12,257 nucleotides of DNA from Bacteroidota bacterium (GTDB taxonomy: Bacteria > Bacteroidota > Bacteroidia > Bacteroidales > FEN-979). A program made the position numbers and the translations under genes. Shown one piece after another: positions 1 to 7,078 of the stretch (positions within the stretch are counted from its first letter, which is position 1; each line of letters opens with the position of its first letter). Location of the stretch: contig JAPLDN010000403.1 of NCBI GenBank assembly GCA_026391755.1, forward strand, positions 1 through 12,257. The letters run 5' to 3'. Under the pieces are notes generated by a model. It saw nothing but the letters and a program-made list of their open reading frames with translations. It did no database searches and was not told the origin of the DNA.

Positions 1-846
1 CTTGACCAGGAGCATGTGTTCAATTTCTTCAATCCGAAACTGGGGTTGACCTGCACATTTAATGAACACCACCAGGCTTACTTGTCCTTTGCTGTCGGTA
101 ATCGGGAACCGAGCCGCGACAATTACAAGGATGCTGATACCAACCGCATGCCTTCGCCCGAAAGGCTGTATGACTGGGAACTCGGTTACACCGCGAAATA
201 CAAATGGTTCACTGCCAATGCCAACCTGTTTTATATGAATTACAGCAACCAGCTTGTACTTACCGGGGAGATCAATTCGGTTGGGGAAGCCATAATGGTC
301 AACGTAACTCACTCCTACCGTCTTGGGATAGAGATATCCGCAGGTGTTGACATTATTACGCAACTGCATTTCGACATGGCGGCTACTTTCAGCCAGAACA
401 AGATCAGGGATTTCACCCAGTATATAGACGAATATGACTCGGCCTGGAATTTCAAGGGACAGCAGTCGACCTACCTGGGGAAGACCGACCTTTCATTTTC
501 TCCCGACATAGTCCTCAGTGGGATCCTCACATATAAACCCATCAAAAATCTTACTGTTTCATGGAATTCAAGGTACATCAGCCGCCAGTATATCGACAAT
601 ACTTCAAACAGCGATCGTTCCCTGCATGCTTATTTCATGAACGGATTCGGGGCTTCATATGCTGTTCACCCCCGCTGGATGAAGGAGATTGCCTTTTCCC
701 TCACGGTCAGCAACATCTTCAGCGCTAAGTATGAGTCCAATGCCTGGGTGTATCCTTACCTGCAGGGAGGTGCGTATTACGAAAGCAACGGGTATTTTCC
801 CCAGGCGCCGGCCAACTATCTGGTAGGGGTTTCTCTGAAGATATGA
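1..846 (+). CDS. TonB-dependent receptor, C-terminal part of the beta-barrel (5' end outside window)
   Basis: The frame is open from base 1 and ends at TGA 844-846, giving the last 281 residues; the signal peptide, TonB box and plug domain lie upstream. The visible part alternates aromatic and polar residues in amphipathic strands typical of an outer-membrane barrel. It contains the late-barrel family signature SPERLYDWELGYTAKYK and, near the end, a segment resembling the conserved receptor strand before the C-terminus (LTVSNIFSAKYESN). It ends in LVGVSLKI, a final outer-membrane strand with a hydrophobic last residue. Such receptors import iron chelates, cobalamin or glycans using TonB energy. 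The substrate cannot be told from the barrel end, and no SusD partner follows. The GTG at 16 is just an internal valine. The gene is GC-rich compared with the signalling genes downstream. Family assignment is confident; function beyond active uptake is not. Confidence 0.88.
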   Translation, partial: LDQEHVFNFFNPKLGLTCTFNEHHQAYLSFAVGNREPSRDNYKDADTNRMPSPERLYDWELGYTAKYKWFTANANLFYMNYSNQLVLTGEINSVGEAIMVNVTHSYRLGIEISAGVDIITQLHFDMAATFSQNKIRDFTQYIDEYDSAWNFKGQQSTYLGKTDLSFSPDIVLSGILTYKPIKNLTVSWNSRYISRQYIDNTSNSDRSLHAYFMNGFGASYAVHPRWMKEIAFSLTVSNIFSAKYESNAWVYPYLQGGAYYESNGYFPQAPANYLVGVSLKI

Positions 847-930
847 TAGCTGGATTACTGGATAGCTGGATAACGTATTATCCAGTGATCGACGCGAAGC
901 GCCATGATCCAGCGACCAGTCACCAGTCAC
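847..930. repeat. Short tandem repeats (8-bp and 7-bp periods) in opposite orientation, between receptor gene and smpB
   Basis: CTGGAT occurs three times with an exact 8-bp period (starting at 850, 858 and 866). Its reverse complement ATCCAG follows at 880-885 and 907-912. After that comes a 7-bp period block of three CCAG units (CCAGCGA, CCAGTCA, CCAGTCA; 909-929). The two blocks are therefore inverted relative to each other and can fold together. I recall similar CTGGATA-like and CCAGTCA-like intergenic strings from Bacteroidota genomes, but I cannot verify a match here. The block ends about 28 nt before the smpB start and may end transcription of the receptor gene or be a neutral slippage-prone spacer. 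Confidence 0.7.
866..885 (+). terminator. Perfect 8-bp hairpin, possible terminator of the receptor gene
   Basis: CTGGATAA (866-873) pairs perfectly with TTATCCAG (878-885) around the four-base loop CGTA, starting 20 nt after the receptor stop codon. No U-tract follows, so intrinsic termination is uncertain. The stem is made from the tandem repeat units, so the hairpin could simply be a by-product of the inverted repeats. Confidence 0.35.
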
Positions 931-957
931 TATTTTCTTACCTTTGTTGCCGGAACT

Positions 958-1404
958 ATGGAAAAGGCAATCAGCATACGAAATAAAAGGGCATCCTTTG
1001 AATTTTTCCTTCTGCAGGAATATTCGGCCGGGATAATGCTTACCGGGACAGAGATCAAATCGATACGCGACGGTAAAGCTTCTATCGCCGATGCCTACTG
1101 CAGTTTCAAGGGAGCAGAACTTTTTGTGGTCAATATGCACATTGCCGAATACAGCCTTGGCAATATATACAACCATGAACCCAAAAGGGAACGTAAGCTA
1201 TTGCTGAATAAACGGGAGCTGCACAAACTTCTTGTGAAGGTAAAGGAAAGAGGACTGACTATAATCCCCACCCTGCTTTTCATAAATGAAAAAGGTCTTG
1301 CCAAGCTCAATATTGCTTTGGCAAAAGGGAAACATTCCTATGACAAACGTGAAACTCTGAAACAAAAAGACATGAAGCGGGAGATTGACCGGGCCCGTGA
1401 ATAA
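958..1404 (+). CDS. smpB: SsrA-binding protein SmpB
   Basis: This 148-residue protein binds tmRNA (SsrA) and delivers it to stalled ribosomes in trans-translation. The family core is present in order: the N-terminal RKASFEFF-type strand (here RNKRASFEFFLLQEYSAGI), LTGTEIKSIRDGKASIADAYC, the NMHIAEY and HEPKRERKLLL segments, then GLTIIPTLLFINEKGLAKLNIALAKGK written here as two adjoining family blocks, and the basic tail YDKRETLKQKDMKREIDRA that enters the mRNA channel. Length fits the usual 145-160 residues. I chose ATG 958 because MEKAISIRNKRASF matches the normal N-terminus. The upstream in-frame ATG at 904 lies inside the tandem repeats and would add 18 atypical residues. There is no strong Shine-Dalgarno sequence, as is common in Bacteroidota. 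The gene sits 11 nt upstream of the thioredoxin-fold gene and is probably co-transcribed with it. Confidence 0.95.
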   Translation: MEKAISIRNKRASFEFFLLQEYSAGIMLTGTEIKSIRDGKASIADAYCSFKGAELFVVNMHIAEYSLGNIYNHEPKRERKLLLNKRELHKLLVKVKERGLTIIPTLLFINEKGLAKLNIALAKGKHSYDKRETLKQKDMKREIDRARE

Positions 1405-1414
1405 AAGTGATTTT

Positions 1415-2008
1415 ATGAAGAACCTGATCAGGCATTATACTTTACTGTTTATAGTAATTACTTTACCGGGGATGATTTTTGCCCAGGCTACCGCTGAAAA
1501 AAGCGGCATCATTGAATGGCACAGCTTTGCCGAAGCCTATAAGATGAATAAGAAGAAGCCGAAGAAATTATTTATTGATGTTTATACCGACTGGTGCGGA
1601 TGGTGTAAGAAAATGGACCGGGAGACTTTCCTCGACCCTGAGACCGCGAAGTACATGCAGAAACATTTCTATTGCGTGAAGCTGAATGCCGAGACCAAAG
1701 ACACTATCGTGATCGACGACACTGTGAAATTCGTCAACAGCAATCCCAAAGGCAAGGGCGGGAACAACCAGTTGGCTGTTGAATTGCTGAAGGGAAAAAT
1801 GTCGTATCCCTCTTATGTATTCCTGAATGAGAAGAACCAATACCTGATTATGATCCCCGGGTATTATTCAGCGGCCGATTTTGCCCCTTTCATTCACTAT
1901 TTCGGGGATAATACTTACCAGAATACAAAATGGGAAGATTACCTGGCTGCACTCAAGAAAAACAGTGATAAAAAAATCCCCGCCACTGAGCCTGGTAAAA
2001 AGAAGTAG
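1415..2008 (+). CDS. Secreted thioredoxin-fold protein with CGWC active site
   Basis: The product is 197 residues. Residues 1-24 form a signal peptide (basic MKNLIRH, a hydrophobic run, then a probable cleavage site after IFAQA), so it should act in the periplasm. The thioredoxin fold starts near residue 35. The redox motif is WCGWC with cysteines 61 and 64, and a likely cis-proline lies in SYPSYVF (P132), the two hallmarks of a functional thiol-disulfide enzyme. A lysine-rich tail (KIPATEPGKKK) closes the protein. It resembles the thioredoxin-like DUF255/Thioredoxin_7 group common in Bacteroidota. The redox partner is unknown. I start it at ATG 1415, immediately before the signal peptide; a TTG at 1385 would overlap smpB and bury the signal. 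No functional link to smpB is apparent beyond the short 10-nt gap. Confidence 0.85.
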   Translation: MKNLIRHYTLLFIVITLPGMIFAQATAEKSGIIEWHSFAEAYKMNKKKPKKLFIDVYTDWCGWCKKMDRETFLDPETAKYMQKHFYCVKLNAETKDTIVIDDTVKFVNSNPKGKGGNNQLAVELLKGKMSYPSYVFLNEKNQYLIMIPGYYSAADFAPFIHYFGDNTYQNTKWEDYLAALKKNSDKKIPATEPGKKK

Positions 2009-2014
2009 TGTTAA

Positions 2015-2046
2015 GTTGGCAATAATCAATTTCTTCATTATCTTTA
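2015..2046 (+). promoter_or_regulatory. Possible Bacteroidota-type promoter for the hybrid kinase
   Basis: GTTG (2015-2018) and TATCTTTA (2039-2046) approximate the Bacteroidota boxes TTTG and TAnnTTTG, with a 20-nt spacer and one mismatch in each box. They lie about 85 nt upstream of the kinase start, in the only sizeable gap before it. This is a weak match in AT-rich sequence. Confidence 0.28.
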
Positions 2047-2130
2047 CCATGAAAGTAAGAGCATGTTGTGCCACATTAAAGGAAATTAAAACCGGCAAAC
2101 TTTAAGGCTCTGCATCGGTAAAGAAAGAAT

Positions 2131-4071
2131 ATGCCCTTCAAGGAAATTAAAAACAAAGTAAAAATCCTCTTTGCAGAAGATGTCCCGGTTCATAATATCA
2201 TGGCCAAAGAGATATTGCGGAAGGAAGGGCTTAATTTCGATTTCCTGCTTGTCGACGAAAAGGAAGCGTTCAGGAAAGCCCTGACGGAATTCAAACCCGA
2301 CCTGGTCATTACCGATTACATGATGCCCGATTTTACGGGGATGGAGGCATTGTTATTATCGCTTGCTGTTAATCCGGATATCCCTGTAATCATACTGACG
2401 GGTTCCATCAGTGAAGAAGTCGCGGTAGAGTGCATGCGGTCGGGAGCTACAAATTACGTGATCAAGGAAAACCTGGTGCGCCTGCCTTTTGCAGTGAAGG
2501 AGGCATTACAAAAGAAAATCGCCTTGATGGAACAGCGTAAAGCCATTCTGGCCTTGCAGGAAAGTGAATCCAGGTTGCAAACCATTACCAGGTCTGCCGG
2601 CGATGCTATCATCATGATCGACAATGATGGCCTGATCTCATTCTGGAATCCGGCTGCTGAAAAAATTCTTGGTTACAACGAGGAAGAGGCAGCCGGGAAA
2701 AACTTGCATGAACTTATTGCCCCTCCTGAATATCAAAAGGATTTTCATGCACATTTCGACATCTTCCGACACTCAGGTGAAGGGAATGCCATCGGCAGAA
2801 TTCTTGAACTGGAAGCAATCAGGAAAAATGGGGACAGGATTCATGTCTCACTCAACCTGTCGGCAGTTAAAATTAAAGAACTTTGGCATGCCGTTGGTAT
2901 AGTTTCAGATATCACCGAACGAAAGAAATTTGCCGAAGAACTTTTGTCAGCTAAGATAAGGGCCGAAGCAAGCGACCGCCTGAAAACAGCATTTATTAAT
3001 AATATCTCTCATGAAGTTCGCACTCCCCTGAATGGAATCCTGGGTTTTAGCGAACTGATATCCCAGCCCGGCCTTCCTGATCAGGAAAGAAGCCAGTACT
3101 CTTCACTGATCAAAAAGAGCAGCAACCGTTTGCTCAGGACGATAACAAGCTATATGGATATTTCCATGATCGTATCAGGGACCATGCAGATTCAAAATAA
3201 GCCTTTCGACCTGAAAGAATCAATGCATGATTTACTGGATCAATTCAGACCTGCTTGCCAGGCTAAAGGTCTTGATTTGCTTTTAAAAGTACCCGTTCAG
3301 GAACTGCCGATTATTGTAAATTCCGATGCTGAATTGCTTGTTAAAATAATATCCCATTTAATAGACAATGCTGTAAAATTCACCCCGGTGGGTGTTATCT
3401 CCTTTGGTTATACCATGAAACCCCAAGGTCTTGAATTCTTTGTTAAAGATACCGGCATTGGGATAAGCAAAGAGTTACAGCCCCGGATCTTTGAACACTT
3501 TATACAGGAGGAAACATCATTTACAAGAAACTATGACGGCAGCGTATTGGGGTTGTCTATTGCAAAAGGCCTGGTTGAGTCACTTGGTGGGAAAATATGG
3601 GTAAAATCACAAATAGGTTCGGGCTCCGAATTTCATTTCACTCTCCCGCATAACGAAACTGAAGCGATGATGCCCGGGAGGGTAAAGAAAGAGAAGGTTG
3701 AGATTATAACCAAAGAGCCTGTAATACTTGTTGCCGAGGATGATGAGCCTAACTATATATTGATCGACATATTATTGAAAAAAGAAGGCATTACTGTAAT
3801 CCATGCAACCAATGGAAAAGAGGCCGTTGAACTTTGCAGAAAACATCCTGAAATATCCCTGGTATTAATGGATATGAAAATGCCGGAACTGAATGGAATG
3901 GACGCAACCTATGAAATTAAATCCTTCAGGAAAGACCTTCCTGTTATAGCGATTACAGCCTATGCAATGAGCGGATACGAAAGGCAGGAAGTTGGCTCAG
4001 GTTGCGATGATTATATCGCCAAACCAATCAGCAAGGAGAAGCTTCTTGCTTTATTGAGGAAATATTTTTAA
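2131..4071 (+). CDS. Hybrid histidine kinase, REC-PAS-HisKA-HATPase-REC
   Basis: This is a soluble 646-residue sensor kinase with no membrane segment. An N-terminal receiver (about 8-128) has acidic pocket E16/D17, phospho-acceptor D62 in TDYMMPD, T90 and K112. A PAS domain follows (145-265, ending SDITERKK). The HisKA helix carries phospho-accepting H294 in SHEVRTPLNG. The HATPase has N413 in LIDNAVKF and the D440-TGIG box. A C-terminal receiver (531-646) has E536/D537/D538, acceptor D581 in LMDMKMPELNG and K631. Such proteins pass phosphate from His to the C-terminal Asp and on to an Hpt or response regulator; the N-terminal receiver makes this one an input-controlled relay. Oddity: the ATP-lid motif reads GSVLGLSI, with V472 (GTA) where the family has Gly. 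The start ATG 2131 has an A-rich leader (AAAGAAAG). It converges on the minus-strand kinase gene. No Hpt or output domain is seen. Confidence 0.93.
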   Translation: MPFKEIKNKVKILFAEDVPVHNIMAKEILRKEGLNFDFLLVDEKEAFRKALTEFKPDLVITDYMMPDFTGMEALLLSLAVNPDIPVIILTGSISEEVAVECMRSGATNYVIKENLVRLPFAVKEALQKKIALMEQRKAILALQESESRLQTITRSAGDAIIMIDNDGLISFWNPAAEKILGYNEEEAAGKNLHELIAPPEYQKDFHAHFDIFRHSGEGNAIGRILELEAIRKNGDRIHVSLNLSAVKIKELWHAVGIVSDITERKKFAEELLSAKIRAEASDRLKTAFINNISHEVRTPLNGILGFSELISQPGLPDQERSQYSSLIKKSSNRLLRTITSYMDISMIVSGTMQIQNKPFDLKESMHDLLDQFRPACQAKGLDLLLKVPVQELPIIVNSDAELLVKIISHLIDNAVKFTPVGVISFGYTMKPQGLEFFVKDTGIGISKELQPRIFEHFIQEETSFTRNYDGSVLGLSIAKGLVESLGGKIWVKSQIGSGSEFHFTLPHNETEAMMPGRVKKEKVEIITKEPVILVAEDDEPNYILIDILLKKEGITVIHATNGKEAVELCRKHPEISLVLMDMKMPELNGMDATYEIKSFRKDLPVIAITAYAMSGYERQEVGSGCDDYIAKPISKEKLLALLRKYF

Positions 4072-4093
4072 TCTCATATCATAACTATGGTGA

Positions 4094-4122
4094 TTAGAAC
4101 GGGAAAATATTACCTGTTCTAA
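4094..4122. terminator. Hairpin between convergent kinase genes, possible bidirectional terminator
   Basis: TTAGAAC (4094-4100) pairs with GTTCTAA (4116-4122). The stem extends by one G-T and two G-C pairs (4101-4103 with 4113-4115), giving 10 pairs around a 9-nt AT-rich loop. It lies 23 nt after the plus-strand kinase stop and overlaps the TAG stop of the minus-strand kinase (4119-4121). Neither side has a U-tract, so termination is plausible from position and symmetry but not proven. Confidence 0.45.
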
Positions 4123-5660
4123 CTTGCTGATGGAACAGTGAATGTAAAACTGCTGCCTTTGCCTTCTTCGCTTTCGGCCCAGATAATGCCTCCCTGTTTT
4201 TCAACAAATTCCTTACAGAGTATCAGTCCCAGACCTGTACCACTTTCCATTGCTGTACCTTTTCGATGGAATCCCGAATCAATACGGAAAAGTAAATCAA
4301 GGTTTTCTTTCTGTATCCCAATACCTTCATCTATCACTGCAATCCCTATAAAATTCCTCTGCTCTTTGTCCGACGTTGAGGGTGTCACGGTCTTTATCAG
4401 TATAGTTTTATTGTCACCGGAAAATTTAACTGCGTTTGAAACCAGGTTGCGGAGGATAGTTCGGGTCATGTTTTGGTCGGCATGAACTATGGTATTGTCG
4501 GGGATCTCAATCCTGACTTTCTGCGCCTTTTTCTCAAAGCTTAATTTGTCGGCATGGACCATTTCAAAAATCATTAATCCTATATCAAAAGCTTCCGGAC
4601 TAAATTCATTTCTGCCTAATTGGACCTTCGACCATTCCAGTAAATTCTCCAGCAGTTTATATACGTTGTTTATTCCATCATTGATTCTTCTGATGAACCT
4701 AAGTTGCTCATCAGGAGAAAATGAATCATATTCATCCTGAAGCAATCTTGAAAATCCAAGTATTGAATTGAACGGGCTTTTTAAATCATGGGCAATAATG
4801 GAAAAAAAAGTATTCTTGGTTGAATTAAGCTCCCGCAATTTTGCTTCCGACTCCCTTATCTGTTGTTCAGTCTGGCTTCGCCTGGATGATTCAAGCTCCA
4901 GCTCATCCAGCATTTCATTTAATGAAATTGAAATAGTCCCGATTTCATCGCTGGAAAACACAGGTACACGTATTTTTGTATTGCCATTTGCACGCGCTTC
5001 CATGGTATTAATTATCACATCTGCAGGTTGCAGAATAAAGCGGTTTATGATCAGAAAAATAATCAAAGCCACCAGGGAAGTCGATAGCAATAATCCAAAG
5101 GTCATAAATAAAAGTGACAGAGATAATTCTTTACGTGATGATTGAACGTTAAGTTCAACGAAGACAGCTCCGTTTTCTGCCAGCATCCCTGATGAGACTA
5201 TCTTTGTTAATTTCAGAGAAGTAATATAAATTATCGATCCGGCGGTTCGCTTTTCGAAGTGATACATTCTTGAAGAAGTTGCAGCTGCAAAGAGGAATGG
5301 CATCTCCGGAAGATCCTTGATCGTTGATAAATTTTTGTCAATCCACTGAATCCTTGATGAGGCAAATACAGTTGGAGGGTTACCGGCTATGGTAATAATC
5401 CTGCCTATTTCCGGCTCAAGCTGCAATGTGGTAACTAATCTCTGGATCTGCAAAGGGTCAGAGGAAGCATCACAGAAATATATGATTGTATTTGCAATAG
5501 TTTCCACACGCTTTTTTAATTAATCTTCAAATTTACTCGTCAGATATGAATGAAACAGCCAGAATATCAATATAAAAGTGAGAAAAGAAATAAACAGGAG
5601 AGGGATCAGTATTTTTAATCTCAGAGATAAACCCCGGAAGAAAGAGGAATGTTTAATCAT
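4119..5660 (-). pseudogene. Membrane sensor histidine kinase interrupted by an in-frame TAA
   Basis: Read from ATG 5660, the first 46 codons give a basic start and one transmembrane helix (about 14-37). Codon 47 is TAA (5522-5520), and the same frame then stays open to TAG 4119, 466 further codons. The downstream part has a periplasmic sensor region, a second membrane helix, a HAMP linker (ending near SSDEIGTISISLNEM), a coiled coil, HisKA with the phospho-histidine in AHDLKSPFNSILGFS, N-box LRNLVSNAVKF, G1 box DEGIGI and an intact G2 box SGTGLGL. It would be a classic two-helix periplasmic-sensing kinase without the stop. A CAA-to-TAA change would restore a natural FEDQLKKRVETI. GTG 5507 could restart translation, but that product lacks the first helix. 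The ATG overlaps the end of the upstream binding-protein gene by 8 nt (ATGATTAA), with AAAGGA just upstream, so the two were translationally coupled. No partner response regulator is adjacent. Confidence 0.82.
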
Positions 5661-6580
5661 GTTTCCTTTGACTTGAGGTAGAAAAATTAGCAGGACCTGG
5701 ATTAATGACATCCTTAACATTAATATTCTTTTGAATTACCCCGGTCTTCATCAATATATCAAGGGCAACCCCGGTGGCTTTTAACAACTGGCCTTGCTCC
5801 CCGAAGTATTGAACCTGGTCCTTCAATCCTTCAACAGAAATCCCCAGATAAGATTCCCGGAGATCTTTTACTGAAACTTGTTCATGTTCCGCTATTACAG
5901 GCAGCGCTTCATCAGGGTGCTCTTTCGTAAATTGAATTGCACGGTCGAAGCACCGGATGACTTTGGCAAGGTCCTCAGTTCGTGAATTGATGAACTTTTT
6001 ATCTGATATTAATACATCAACAATATAACCGGGGATCTGGGAGCTGTTGAACAGTATGTTGGCATTTCCTTTATTTAAAATTCTTATTGAAGTCGGGGGA
6101 TATGTGCATAACGCATTGACCAGGGACTTATCGAAGTTATCTTCCATTCCATTCTGAGCCATGGGGACTAAGGTTATATCCGATAAATTCAAATGATTTT
6201 GCTTCAGTGCAAGGTTTATCGTAAGAAGATCCAGCGAGGCGGGTTCAACACCTACTCTCTTGCCTTTAAGTTCCTGAATCGAACGGATGGGTTTCCTGCC
6301 CAGGATGACGTCTGCCCCATTTGAAAAATCCACTACGTAAAAAGTCTGGGGTGATTTGAAGGAGTTATTGGTTATGATCAGTTTTTCTATTATGGTCGCG
6401 GCAAGGACATCAATTTGTCCGCGTTCAAAGGCCCTTCTGGAATAGGTATAGGAACTCATAGCCCGGCTATACGCTCAATCCGATGCGGATCGGGATTTTC
6501 TCCTTCACGCAGGCCGGGAATAGAAGAATCAGGCTCATCAGGAAGAATACGCTATTAATGATTTTTCGGCTTTTATACAT
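5653..6580 (-). pseudogene. Periplasmic substrate-binding lipoprotein (NMT1/SsuA-like), broken near its N-terminus
   Basis: From ATG 6580 the frame gives a lipoprotein signal peptide (basic MYKSRK, a hydrophobic stretch, PAC with C24), then KIPIRIGLSV, the first strand of this binding-protein fold. A TAG follows (6469-6467). Codons after it read PGYE, so the TAG sits where family members have Trp (SVWPGYE). The rest of the fold, from SSYTYSRRAFERGQIDVLA onward, is in a frame shifted by one, and roughly 20 residues expected between PGYE and the RAF..G.ID motif are missing. The downstream frame (ATG 6459 to TAA 5653, 268 codons) is intact and includes ELKGKRVGVE. Relatives bind sulfonates, nitrate, taurine or thiamine precursors for ABC import. 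No permease or ATPase gene is here; the next gene is a sensor kinase, so a ligand-presenting role is likelier. As written, no secreted full-length protein can be made. Confidence 0.8.
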
Positions 6581-6615
6581 AATCAGAATCTTTAAGGACA
6601 ATCTGTAACGAAAAT

Positions 6616-6749
6616 TTAACAGTTTGAAACTTGGAATGTGATAGTAAAGGTATTCCCATTTGAATTCTTCACTTCCAGATTGCCATTCATCTGATGTCAG
6701 ATTTTCCATCCTTCAGGCTTGATGAATGCGGTCCTTTACTATTTCCCAT
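6616..6749 (-). pseudogene. Possible remnant of a histidine kinase 3' end
   Basis: A 24-codon stretch (ATG 6690 to TAA 6616) reads MNGNLEVKNSNGNTFTITFQ and then VSNC. This resembles the last strands of a kinase ATPase domain (pattern G.L.V.NS.GT.F.I.F before the stop), as at the ends of HWE/HisKA_2 kinases. Upstream codons in that frame soon meet a TGA. A 20-codon stretch in another frame (6749-6687, MGNSKGPHSSS...) overlaps it as ATGA. The piece lies between the promoter and the binding-protein start, so it would be transcribed as leader. Similarity rests on about 20 residues, and chance or a small leader peptide cannot be excluded. Confidence 0.4.
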
Positions 6750-6806
6750 ATCTGTCAAATTTGAATATTTGTCCGGGATAACTTTTTAACTTTTAATGTC
6801 TTACAA

Positions 6807-6837
6807 CAAAGATAATAAAGATTGATAAAATCCCAAA
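6807..6837 (-). promoter_or_regulatory. Bacteroidota-type promoter of the binding-protein/sensor-kinase operon
   Basis: Read on the minus strand, TTTG (6837-6834) is followed after exactly 19 nt by TATCTTTG (6814-6807). This is a full match to the Bacteroidota primary-sigma boxes TTTG and TAnnTTTG with an allowed spacer. Transcription would start near 6800 and read leftward through the remnant into the lipoprotein gene, giving a leader of roughly 220 nt. The match is the best in the window, but it has been judged by eye only. Confidence 0.6.
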
Positions 6838-6963
6838 AAACCGATTAATACTTCCTGATGACGCATTCGTAAAAGAGATTTGAACCTTAAAACACTTTAT
6901 TTTCCAACTGTGAAAGCAGGAAATGAAATACTTAACGATTTATCCGAATTTCGCTTTATATAA

Positions 6964-6975
6964 ATTGATATCAAT
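6964..6975. promoter_or_regulatory. 12-bp perfect palindrome upstream of the five-PAS kinase operon
   Basis: ATTGATATCAAT is perfectly self-complementary and overlaps the weak candidate upstream promoter box of the rightward operon, about 105 nt before the start codon. It could be an operator half-pair for a dimeric regulator. About three perfect 12-bp palindromes are expected by chance in this length, so support is weak. Confidence 0.2.
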
Positions 6976-7078
6976 GGTATTTTGCCTTATATTTACTTTT
7001 AATTCTTAAGGTAAAGCCTGTTTGAAGCTTGTATTGATTTTTTGACCTGTGTTTTATGCGAATAATAATAGACCTCTC

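Larger units (their letters stand above)
6581..7078. other. Divergent intergenic region
   Basis: About 500 bp separate the start of the minus-strand binding-protein gene from the plus-strand kinase start. It is AT-rich. It holds, from left to right, a probable kinase 3'-end remnant on the minus strand, a strong Bacteroidota promoter match facing left, and a 12-bp palindrome near the right end. I see no intact gene, RNA gene or riboswitch. For the rightward operon the best promoter candidate is ATTG (6964-6967), 20-nt spacer, TATATTTA (6988-6995), one mismatch per box, which is weak. Confidence 0.6.

Noticed and set aside
904..957. Upstream in-frame ATG for smpB adding 18 residues
   Set aside because: It lies within the CCAG tandem repeats, the added residues match nothing in the SmpB family, and ATG 958 gives the usual N-terminus.
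1385..1414. TTG start for the thioredoxin-fold gene overlapping smpB
   Set aside because: It would place ten polar residues before an otherwise clear signal peptide that begins at ATG 1415.
2050..2106. 18-codon ORF (MKVRACCATLKEIKTGKL) between the thioredoxin-fold gene and the hybrid kinase
   Set aside because: It has no ribosome-binding site or recognizable motif, and such short ORFs are common by chance.
2079..2152. Repeated AAGGAAATTAAAA at 2079-2091 and 2140-2152
   Set aside because: Two copies of an A-rich 13-mer, one of them inside the kinase coding start; probably coincidence in AT-rich sequence.
6459..6471. ATAGCC-C-GGCTAT inverted repeat at the lesion in the binding-protein gene
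   Set aside because: The stem is only six pairs with a one-base centre. It may have helped cause the deletion, but it is too short to call as a feature.
4119..6580. Stop-codon reassignment or programmed readthrough to explain the in-frame TAG and TAA
   Set aside because: TAA, TAG and TGA all end intact genes in this window, there is no stimulatory structure that I can see, and the binding-protein gene also has a frameshift and missing segment that readthrough would not repair.
7049..7078. GTG start for the five-PAS kinase
   Set aside because: The ten added residues lack any domain match, and ATG 7079 starts a normal basic N-terminus.
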